The notes beneath the pieces were generated by a model. That model was not told the origin of the DNA. It did no database searches and worked only from the letters and a program-made list of their open reading frames with translations. 28,371 bases of DNA from Scatacola_A faecigallinarum (GTDB lineage: Bacteria > Pseudomonadota > Alphaproteobacteria > RF32 > CAG-239), in assembly GCA_018713605.1 (NCBI GenBank), contig DVOM01000035.1:1-28371 (forward strand), written 5' to 3'. Positions 22,665-28,371 of this stretch are shown here, in pieces (the first letter of the stretch is position 1; every line of letters starts with the position of its first letter). Made by a program: the position numbers and the translations under genes.

Positions 22665-24331
22665 TACAGCAGCCTGCTCTTATCTATCGCCGCTCTGACG
22701 AAAGAAACAAAAAGCGGATGCGGCGCAAAGGGTTTTGACTTCAGTTCAGGATGAAACTGGACGCCGACAAACCACGGATGATCCGGACGTTCGCAGATTT
22801 CGGGAAGCTTGCCGTCGGGCGACTTGGCTGCAATAATCATGCCTGCCTGTTTCAGCTGGTCCTCATATTTCATATTGACTTCGTAGCGGTGACGATGGCG
22901 CTCGGAAATTTTGTCGGTGCCGTAAATCTTATGAACCAGAGAATCTTTGTTCAAGACAGCTTCGTAGGCGCCCAGACGCATTGTGCCGCCCAAATCGCCG
23001 TCCTTATGCCGAACCTGTTTGGCGCCGTCCTTGTCCCATTCGGTCATCAGGCCGACCACAGGCTCGCAGGCCTTGCCAAACTCTGTGGTGCCGGCGGTTT
23101 TGATACCGGCTATATTGCGCATGGTTTCAATGACCGCCAGCTGCATGCCGAAACAAATTCCCAGGAAAGGAACCTTGTGTTCCCGTGCATATTTAATCGC
23201 CAGCATTTTGCCTTCGGTTCCGCGTTCGCCAAAGCCGCCGGGAACCAGTATGCCGTTGACTTCAGCCAGATAAGTGGCCGGGTCTTCCTGTTCCAGCAGT
23301 TCGGAATCGACCCATTTGACGCGTACCTTGAACTTATTGGCGATACCGCCGTGAGTCAGCGCTTCATTCAGAGATTTGTAAGCTTCCAGCAGCTGGGTAT
23401 ATTTGCCGACAACCGCAATCTTTACCTCGCCTTCGGGACAACGAATCGTGTTGACAATGTTTTCCCATTTGCTTAAATCCGGTTCTTTGCCGCAATCCAG
23501 GCCGAAATGTCGGCAAACCTGCGTATCCATACCCTCATGAGAATAAGTGACCGGCACCTGATAGATGGTGTCGACGTCAAGAGCGGCAATGACGTTGTCT
23601 TCGCGAATATTGCAGAACAAGGCGATTTTGCGCTTTTCGTTCTGCGGAATCGGCGTTTGCGAACGGCAAAGCAGCATATCCGGCTGAATACCGTATTCCT
23701 GAAGCTTTTTGACCGAATGCTGGGTGGGCTTGGTTTTCAGTTCGCCGGCGGCCGGAATGTAGGGCAGCAGCGTAACGTGAATAAACATGACCCTGTCGCG
23801 CCCCAAATCATAGGCAACCTGACGAATCGCCTCCAGATAGGGCTGCCCTTCAATATCGCCGACAGTGCCGCCGATTTCGCAAAGGACAAAATCTTCATCG
23901 GAAACGTCGGAATAAATAAAGTCCTTGATCTCGTTGGTAACATGCGGAATGACCTGAATGGTGGCGCCCAGATAATCGCCGTGGCGTTCCTTGTCGATAA
24001 CGCGCTGATAGATTTTGCCGGTGGTAATGCTGTCAGTACGCTTGGCCGGCACACCGGAAAACCGTTCATAATGGCCGAGGTCGAGATCTGCTTCGGTACC
24101 GTCGTCGGTTACAAAGACTTCGCCGTGCTGATACGGGCTCATGGTGCCGGGATCGACGTTCAGGTAAGGGTCCAGCTTGCGCAGACGAACCTTAAAGCCC
24201 CTCGCCTGCAAAATGGATGCCAGCGAAGCCGACGCCAGCCCCTTGCCCAGCGAAGAAACGACGCCGCCGGTAATGAAAATGAATTTTGCTTTGGTTGACA
24301 ACACTTTATCAAGATTTGTCGGTTCAGTCAT
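22664..24331 (-). CDS. pyrG: CTP synthase PyrG
   Basis: About 555 residues. Makes CTP from UTP using glutamine and ATP. The synthetase domain opens FIFITGGVVSSLGKGLASAS with the P-loop, then LRKLDPYLNVDPGTMSPYQHGEVFVTDDG; the class I glutamine amidotransferase domain carries the nucleophile elbow FLGICFGMQLAVIE and the terminal H-x-E (FHPELKS). The start is either ATG 24331 or ATG 24346; the latter has no ribosome-binding site, the former a weak GGGAA. Both give a slightly longer N terminus than most homologues. secG lies upstream with a hairpin between; the 130-residue gene overlaps the stop codon. Confidence 0.96.
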   Translation of the reverse strand: MTEPTNLDKVLSTKAKFIFITGGVVSSLGKGLASASLASILQARGFKVRLRKLDPYLNVDPGTMSPYQHGEVFVTDDGTEADLDLGHYERFSGVPAKRTDSITTGKIYQRVIDKERHGDYLGATIQVIPHVTNEIKDFIYSDVSDEDFVLCEIGGTVGDIEGQPYLEAIRQVAYDLGRDRVMFIHVTLLPYIPAAGELKTKPTQHSVKKLQEYGIQPDMLLCRSQTPIPQNEKRKIALFCNIREDNVIAALDVDTIYQVPVTYSHEGMDTQVCRHFGLDCGKEPDLSKWENIVNTIRCPEGEVKIAVVGKYTQLLEAYKSLNEALTHGGIANKFKVRVKWVDSELLEQEDPATYLAEVNGILVPGGFGERGTEGKMLAIKYAREHKVPFLGICFGMQLAVIETMRNIAGIKTAGTTEFGKACEPVVGLMTEWDKDGAKQVRHKDGDLGGTMRLGAYEAVLNKDSLVHKIYGTDKISERHRHRYEVNMKYEDQLKQAGMIIAAKSPDGKLPEICERPDHPWFVGVQFHPELKSKPFAPHPLFVSFVRAAIDKSRLL

Positions 24332-24373
24332 CTGTATAGTTCCCATGTAAAAATCGGTTGTTTAAAAGTGACA

Positions 24374-24401
24374 AAGGCACCGTCTCGAAAGAGGGTGCCT
24401 T
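24374..24401. repeat. Inverted repeat between secG and pyrG (weak terminator or attenuator)
   Basis: A perfect 8-bp stem, AAGGCACC (24374-24381) with GGTGCCTT (24394-24401), and a 12-base loop. On the minus strand it is followed by TGTCACTTTTA, not a clean T-tract. It could end part of the tpiA-secG transcripts or modulate pyrG, which is controlled by CTP level in many bacteria. Confidence 0.5.
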
Positions 24402-24422
24402 ATGTTTGAAGATTTCGGTCAT

Positions 24423-24740
24423 TTATTTTCCGGCTACCGGAGCGCTCGGCGCGGCGGGCACGGTCTGGGCCGCCGGAGCCTGTTCCAGAATGGATGTCGG
24501 CTTGGGCTGGGCGCCTTTGTAATAAATCGAAAGAGAAATACTGGTCAGGAAAAACACCGTAGCCAGAATAGCCGTCAGCCGGGTAAGCATGTTTCCGGTA
24601 CCGCGGGCGCTCAGTAAAGAACTTGCGCCGCTGCCGCCGCCAAGACCGTCAAGAGCGCCGCCTTCGGAACGCTGCATCAGAATCAGGGTTACCAGAAAAA
24701 TTGCAACCAGCAGGTGGACGACCAACAAAACTGTTCCCAT
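24423..24740 (-). CDS. secG: Preprotein translocase subunit SecG
   Basis: 105 residues with two TM helices (about 3-22 and 52-73) around the conserved cytoplasmic loop LMQRSEGGALDGLGGGSGAS. SecG assists SecYEG and SecA in protein export. The C terminus is a Pro/Ala-rich tail, common in alphaproteobacteria. AAGGA lies 9 bases before the ATG; the gene starts 19 bases after the tpiA stop, the usual tpiA-secG-pyrG order of alphaproteobacteria. Confidence 0.95.
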   Translation of the reverse strand: MGTVLLVVHLLVAIFLVTLILMQRSEGGALDGLGGGSGASSLLSARGTGNMLTRLTAILATVFFLTSISLSIYYKGAQPKPTSILEQAPAAQTVPAAPSAPVAGK

Positions 24741-24759
24741 ATTTTTTATTCCTTATTTC

Positions 24760-25524
24760 TTATTTTCCACAAACATTTTTGGCAATCGCCATGAAATCGG
24801 CAACCTTGAGGCTGGCGCCGCCGATTAAGGCGCCGTCAACGTCGGGCAGAGAAAGAAATTCTTTGGCGTTGGCCGGTTTTACCGAACCGCCGTAAAGAAT
24901 TTTCATCTTATTGGCGTTGGCTTTGCCGATTTTCTTGGCCAGAACCTTGCGGACAGCGGCGTGAACCTCTTCGACGTCTGCGGCCGTCGGCGTTTTGCCG
25001 GTGCCGATAGCCCAAACCGGTTCATAGGCGATAACGGTATCTGCCGCAGTCGAATCTTCGGGAACGGACCCTAAAATCTGGCTGCTGCAAACCTCAATGG
25101 TTTTGCCTGCATCGCGCTGCGCCTCTGTTTCACCGATGCAAATAACGGCCTTGAGACCGGCAGCATGAGCGGCAGCGGCTTTTTTGCAGACCAGTTCGTC
25201 CGTTTCAAAATGATCGGCACGGCGTTCGGAATGGCCGACGATGACATACGAGCAACCCAGGTCTTTGAGCATCAGCGGGCTGATGTCGCCGGTATGGGCG
25301 CCTTTTTCGGCAAAATGGACATCCTGCGCGCCGAGGGCAACCTTGGCGCCGCGCAGGGCTTTTTTGACCGAAGCCAGCAGCGTGAACGGCGGACAGACCA
25401 GAAATTCGCAGTCGGACTTGCCGAATGCCTTGACCTCCTGAGCAACGCCCTTAGCCAGAGCAACGCCGTCTTCCAAAAGGCCGTTCATTTTCCAGTTGCC
25501 TGCAATGAGTTTTTTTCTTGCCAT
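24760..25524 (-). CDS. tpiA: Triose-phosphate isomerase TpiA
   Basis: 254 residues from the ATG at 25524 (AAAGGA 8 bases upstream); the longer open frame to 25578 lacks family similarity and is rejected. Interconverts dihydroxyacetone phosphate and glyceraldehyde-3-phosphate. Catalytic residues are in place: Asn and Lys in AGNWKMNG, His in IVGHSERR, Glu in AYEPVWAIGTGK (loop 6), and the phosphate-binding ILYGGSVKPANA and GALIGGASLK. First gene of the (-) run to secG and pyrG, divergent from ppiD. Confidence 0.97.
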   Translation of the reverse strand: MARKKLIAGNWKMNGLLEDGVALAKGVAQEVKAFGKSDCEFLVCPPFTLLASVKKALRGAKVALGAQDVHFAEKGAHTGDISPLMLKDLGCSYVIVGHSERRADHFETDELVCKKAAAAHAAGLKAVICIGETEAQRDAGKTIEVCSSQILGSVPEDSTAADTVIAYEPVWAIGTGKTPTAADVEEVHAAVRKVLAKKIGKANANKMKILYGGSVKPANAKEFLSLPDVDGALIGGASLKVADFMAIAKNVCGK

Positions 25525-25591
25525 AATCAAAATCCTTTTACCTGTAAATTTTTCATTGTCGTCTTTGTAGCACAACAAAAATATATTTTCC

Positions 25592-25597
25592 AGTCAA
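25592..25597 (-). promoter_or_regulatory. Possible -35 box for tpiA in the divergent tpiA-ppiD region
   Basis: TTGACT on the minus strand in a very AT-rich stretch. No single convincing -10 partner can be chosen: TGTGCT lies 17 bases on, and an upstream TTGAAA (25610-25605) could pair with TATATT (25585-25580) at 19 bases. The tpiA promoter is probably here but its exact boxes are uncertain. Confidence 0.3.
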
Positions 25598-25627
25598 AAA
25601 AACTTTTCAACACGAATATTTATAAGA

Positions 25628-25657
25628 TTGCATAAATTATTAAAATTACCTTATAAT
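25628..25657 (+). promoter_or_regulatory. Promoter of ppiD
   Basis: TTGCAT (25628-25633), an 18-base spacer and a perfect TATAAT (25652-25657). The predicted start falls near 25664, inside an inverted repeat GCAGTT (25662-25667) / AACTGC (25674-25679) with a 6-base loop, which could be a 5' mRNA hairpin or an operator. This is the best promoter match in the window. Confidence 0.6.
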
Positions 25658-25699
25658 ACCGGCAGTTTAAATTAACTGCATTTATAGGATTTTTCAGCA

Positions 25700-27580
25700 A
25701 TGATGGATAAATTAGCGAAAGCTCAGAAAAACTGGATGTCGAAACTGGTTTTGATTTTGACGGCTCTGAGCTTTATGTCTTTGTTCGGCGTTTCGGGATA
25801 TTTGACGGGTGCGGCCAGAAACAAGCCGGTTATCAAGGTTGACGACATCAGAATATCGCAGCAGCAGTTCAGCGCGCTTTTCGAGCAGGAACAGCAGATG
25901 GCCCGCAGCCTGTTCGGCGACAATCTGCAGATTAACGACGAAATCCGCAACGCCATGTTGCAGGGACTGGTTCAGCGCGAGCTTACCAACGCCATCATTG
26001 AGAGAACGGCAGACAAGCTGAACATGCACATCAGCGACAATCTGGTGCGCAAAATCATTTATTCGCAGGCGGAATTTCTGGACGCCAACGGCAATTTCAG
26101 CCTGGAACGCCTGCGCCGGGTTCTGTCCGCTTCCGGCTGGACCGAGCAGCGCTATATCGACGCCCTGAAAAAGGACATTGTTAAGCAGCAGCTGGTTCAG
26201 AATCCTTCCGTCAACATGAACGTTCCGAAAGTTCTGGCCGACGGGCTGGCCAAAGTCGAAAGCCAGAAGAAGACTTTTAAATACATTGTCGTTGACCCGG
26301 CAAAGGTTAAAATTGACCGCAAAATTACGCCGGAAGAAACCGAACAGTATTATGAAGACTTCAGCACCAATTTTATCGAACCCGAAAAACGCGACGTTTC
26401 CTTCATCGTACTGTCGATAGACAACATGGCCAAAAAAGTCGTTCCGGAAGAGGCTGACATTGAAGCCTATTATGAAGAAAACATCGGTCAATTTGAAACG
26501 CCGGAGACACGCAAGATTCTGCAGATGGTTTTTGACAGCAGAGAAGATGCCGACAAAGCCATGACCGAACTGAAAAGCGGCAAGGACTTTTATGCCGTTG
26601 CCCAAGAAACGGCCGGGCAGGACAAGGAAACGACAGATTTGGGTTATGTTGCCAAAGACCTGCTGATTGCCGACATGGCCGAAGACGTCTTCGCCATACG
26701 AAAGGGAGAAATTGCCGGACCGGCAAAATCCGATTTGGGCTGGCATATCATGAAAGTTACCGACATCAAGGCCGGTTCCAAGGCAGACAAGGCTGAAGCC
26801 CGCAGAAAGATTGTCGAAACGCTGAAAAAAGAACGCGCTTACGACGAAGCCTATACCGTTTCGGCCGAAATTGAAGACAAAATCGGCGGCGGCGCCACGC
26901 TGGAAGATATTGCCGGCGAAATGGGCGTCAGGATTCTGAATGTCAAAGGTTTGGGCGAAGACGGAAAATATGCCAAAGCGCCGGCAGCCCACACCGAGGT
27001 TCTGAAGTCGACCGAATTTGTCGACACTGCATTTTCTTACAATGTCGGCGAAATCAGTCAGGTTACCGAAACCGATGACGGCTTTGTCATTGTCCGGGTT
27101 GACCAAATTGCCGATGCTCATCCCATACCGATGGAAAAAGTCAAAGGCGAAATTGAGAAAATGTGGGAAGTCAACGAACGCTCGGCAATCGCTCAGGAAA
27201 TTGTCAACGACGTGATGCATGACCTGGAAAACGGCGATAAAATCGATGAGGTCGGGCAGCGTTTCGGCCTGACGGTAAAAAACACCAAGCCCCTGCTCCG
27301 CAGCGGAAGCTTTGAAGGCCTTTCGCAAGATTCGATGGTTGAGCTGTTTCAGGAAGGCTTAGGAAAACCGAAACTTATTTCTTTGGGCGAGGAAAAGATT
27401 ATTGCCGTTGCCGACAAAGTCACTGACGCCGGAGAAAAACCTTCGGAAGCCGTTATTGACGGCGTCAAGCGCAGAGCCAGAATTGACCTCAGCCAGGATG
27501 CGGCGGCCAGTCTGGTCAACAGTTTCGGCGAGGACTATGACGTACGCGTCAAATATCGTCTTATCGGTTTGGCCGATTAG
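25700..27580 (+). CDS. ppiD: PpiD/SurA-like periplasmic peptidyl-prolyl isomerase / chaperone
   Basis: 626 residues, the usual PpiD length. One N-terminal TM helix (about 14-36) anchors a periplasmic protein: SurA-N-like helical domain (about 42-190), parvulin domain (about 271-357; RKILQMVFDS, GKDFYAVAQETAG, DLGYVAKDLL, GPAKSDLGWHIMKV) and a second parvulin-like half further on (GEISQVTETDDGFVIVRVDQI). PpiD acts at the exit of the Sec translocon on new outer-membrane and periplasmic proteins; in many PpiD proteins the parvulin domain is inactive. Two adjacent ATGs (25700, 25703) are possible starts. In many alphaproteobacteria the trp genes follow; here a small unknown gene does. Strong promoter upstream, terminator downstream. 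Confidence 0.9.
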   Translation: MMDKLAKAQKNWMSKLVLILTALSFMSLFGVSGYLTGAARNKPVIKVDDIRISQQQFSALFEQEQQMARSLFGDNLQINDEIRNAMLQGLVQRELTNAIIERTADKLNMHISDNLVRKIIYSQAEFLDANGNFSLERLRRVLSASGWTEQRYIDALKKDIVKQQLVQNPSVNMNVPKVLADGLAKVESQKKTFKYIVVDPAKVKIDRKITPEETEQYYEDFSTNFIEPEKRDVSFIVLSIDNMAKKVVPEEADIEAYYEENIGQFETPETRKILQMVFDSREDADKAMTELKSGKDFYAVAQETAGQDKETTDLGYVAKDLLIADMAEDVFAIRKGEIAGPAKSDLGWHIMKVTDIKAGSKADKAEARRKIVETLKKERAYDEAYTVSAEIEDKIGGGATLEDIAGEMGVRILNVKGLGEDGKYAKAPAAHTEVLKSTEFVDTAFSYNVGEISQVTETDDGFVIVRVDQIADAHPIPMEKVKGEIEKMWEVNERSAIAQEIVNDVMHDLENGDKIDEVGQRFGLTVKNTKPLLRSGSFEGLSQDSMVELFQEGLGKPKLISLGEEKIIAVADKVTDAGEKPSEAVIDGVKRRARIDLSQDAAASLVNSFGEDYDVRVKYRLIGLAD

Positions 27581-27605
27581 ATTTTCACACTGAACATAAA
27601 AACGA

Positions 27606-27637
27606 AAACGCTCCATGAAACATGGGGCGTTTTTTTG
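27606..27637 (+). terminator. Rho-independent terminator of ppiD
   Basis: A stem of AAACGCTCCATG with CATGGGGCGTTT (one G-T wobble) around a 3-base AAA loop, followed by a run of seven or more T residues. It lies 26 bases past the ppiD stop codon. Confidence 0.85.
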
Positions 27638-27675
27638 GCGTTTTTGTCTAGACAGACCGGCAGAAATATGATATT

Positions 27676-27704
27676 TTGACGTTGTGATGAAAAATTAGTA
27701 TGTT
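27676..27704 (+). promoter_or_regulatory. Candidate promoter upstream of the 121-residue gene
   Basis: TTGACG (27676-27681), a 17-base spacer and TATGTT (27699-27704). Its transcript would include the TTAA-N7-TTAA site about 25 bases in. Either this promoter is repressed by a protein at that site, or a second CtrA-type promoter lies downstream. Confidence 0.35.
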
Positions 27705-27729
27705 GATTATGGTACGGTTGATGCGAAAC

Positions 27730-27748
27730 TCTTAATTCGAAATTAAGA
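27730..27748. promoter_or_regulatory. CtrA-type binding site (TTAA-N7-TTAA) in a perfect inverted repeat
   Basis: The exact CtrA consensus spacing TTAA (27732-27735), 7 bases, TTAA (27743-27746) is embedded in a perfect 8-bp inverted repeat TCTTAATT/AATTAAGA with a 3-base centre. CtrA is the cell-cycle response regulator of alphaproteobacteria; activated promoters usually carry this box near -35, which here would place the start around 27780, just before the ATG at 27809. Chance occurrence in AT-rich DNA cannot be excluded. Confidence 0.45.
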
Positions 27749-27808
27749 CTTTCCAACACTGATTTTTCTTTTTCTGAATAAATATGTCGAACTTAAAACA
27801 ATAAAAAA

Positions 27809-28174
27809 ATGAAAAAGATTACATTAAGAGTCGGACAGGCTGTTGCTGCGGCGGCCGTGATTTTGGGCATCTATGCCGGTTACCTGTTTTTGATGGCAGG
27901 CCAGTGGTTTTCTATGGAAAGATATGTCGGACAGTTTTTTGAAGACGATTTGAAAAATGAACCGACTTTAACCATTACCGACGTTTCCGGCGGCTATCTT
28001 GCATGGAACCGGACAGTTAAGCTCAGCAACGGTCAAACCGTATTTTTCCACAGGGACAATAATCCGAGCGCATGGCAACTGGAACCCGGCCAGAAAATCG
28101 CCGTCTATATTGCCGCCGATGATTTGGCCAAGGAAAAAAGCGCTTATTTTTGTGGCGCTTATGAGAAAAGATGA
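27809..28174 (+). CDS. Small one-TM envelope protein of unknown function
   Basis: 121 residues: a basic N terminus (MKKITLRVGQ), one TM helix (about 10-31), then a periplasmic domain of about 85 residues with beta-type pattern (PTLTITDVSGGYLAW, TVKLSNGQTVFFHRDN, WQLEPGQKIAVYIAADDL), which looks like a small OB-like or beta-barrel fold. Two aromatic-rich turns are present; one Cys near the end. Not recognised. The ATG has no strong ribosome-binding site (AATAAAAAA upstream). Own candidate promoter and a CtrA-type site upstream, a strong terminator downstream, so a single-gene transcript. Confidence 0.75.
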   Translation: MKKITLRVGQAVAAAAVILGIYAGYLFLMAGQWFSMERYVGQFFEDDLKNEPTLTITDVSGGYLAWNRTVKLSNGQTVFFHRDNNPSAWQLEPGQKIAVYIAADDLAKEKSAYFCGAYEKR

Positions 28175-28191
28175 AAAATTGGTTTTTGTAA

Positions 28192-28219
28192 AAGCCCTCT
28201 CAAATGAGAGGGCTTTTTT
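28192..28219 (+). terminator. Rho-independent terminator of the 121-residue gene
   Basis: A perfect 10-bp stem AAGCCCTCTC (28192-28201) with GAGAGGGCTT (28206-28215), loop AAAT, then T residues to 28219. It lies 18 bases past the stop codon. Confidence 0.92.
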
Positions 28220-28286
28220 GTATGACAAAAAAATTTTATGTAGTTCCATCATTGGTAGACAGAAAAATTTGTACTTTCATTAATAG

Positions 28287-28315
28287 TTGACTCTTTCCAC
28301 AAATTAGCGTATCCT
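28287..28315 (+). promoter_or_regulatory. Promoter-like site at the right edge
   Basis: TTGACT (28287-28292), a 17-base spacer and TATCCT (28310-28315). The predicted transcript starts near 28322. What it serves lies beyond the window: either a structured RNA (a 7-bp hairpin CTGCGGC/GCCGCAG at 28345-28366) or a gene starting at ATG 28342, for which only ten codons are visible and the ribosome-binding site is weak. Confidence 0.4.
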
Positions 28316-28371
28316 GATACTCGATAGGTGTGGATTGTCTGATGCTGCGGCGCTTTTATGCCGCAGGTTCT

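Noticed and set aside
25712..27328. 538-codon open frame on the minus strand opposite ppiD
   Set aside because: Translation is Phe/Asn/Gly-rich without family motifs; it mirrors the codon use of ppiD, which has clear domains and expression signals.
28137..28160. Inverted repeat AAGCGC/GCGCTT near the end of the 121-residue gene
   Set aside because: It lies inside the coding region with no T-tract; the real terminator is at 28192-28219.
28342..28371. trp leader peptide or start of trpE after ppiD
   Set aside because: No Trp codons and no similarity to the TrpE N terminus in the ten visible codons.

Overview
The window looks like chromosomal DNA of an alphaproteobacterium. The evidence is gene content and order: a DUF2155 gene behind MlaD genes, a hfq-hflX pair next to trkA and dusB, a DUF6898 gene fused translationally to parC, and a tpiA-secG-pyrG-(x)-kdsA block divergent from a ppiD-type gene. 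KdsA (Kdo synthesis for LPS) and MlaD proteins indicate a Gram-negative outer membrane. Base composition looks intermediate, and several blocks that are usual in free-living alphaproteobacteria are condensed (no NDUFA12 gene between mlaD and DUF2155, no ntrBCYX between dusB and trkA). A reduced, possibly host- or gut-associated Rhodospirillales-like lineage is my inference, not something the sequence proves.

Layout. 1-2190 (+): two tandem MCE/MlaD lipid-transport subunits and a secreted DUF2155 protein with a long acidic tail, closed by a strong terminator. 2233-5078 (+): a conserved protein of unknown function, a divergent Nudix protein, a family 2 glycosyltransferase and a TrhA/hemolysin III membrane protein. 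5080-6459 (-): a lipoprotein, a DUF2156 acyltransferase-like protein and an unlisted 33-residue membrane peptide in one tight operon, converging on trhA. 6524-8059 (-): hfq-hflX. 8148-15054 (-): a 1331-residue two-TM coiled-coil protein, a 186-residue protein, dusB and trkA, joined by short gaps and ATGA overlaps. 15166-17208 (-): a large unknown protein with a possible Cys-type hydrolase elbow. 17275-20555 (-): recO, parC and the DUF6898 gene, headed by a 42-residue membrane peptide. 20599-25524 (-): tpiA, secG, pyrG, two unknown genes and kdsA. 25700-28174 (+): a PpiD/SurA-like periplasmic chaperone and a small one-TM protein whose upstream region carries an exact TTAA-N7-TTAA (CtrA-type) site. 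The right edge has a promoter-like sequence whose product lies outside the window.

Much of the window serves the envelope (MlaD, DUF2155, KdsA, SecG, PpiD, GT2, lipoprotein) and nucleic-acid housekeeping (ParC, RecO, Hfq, HflX, DusB). The least explained parts are the 1331-residue coiled-coil protein (topology like polarity landmark proteins such as TipN), the 680-residue unknown protein, the two short membrane peptides and the CtrA-type site. I see no tRNA, rRNA, IS element, CRISPR array or phage gene, and no gene-free stretch longer than about 230 bases.
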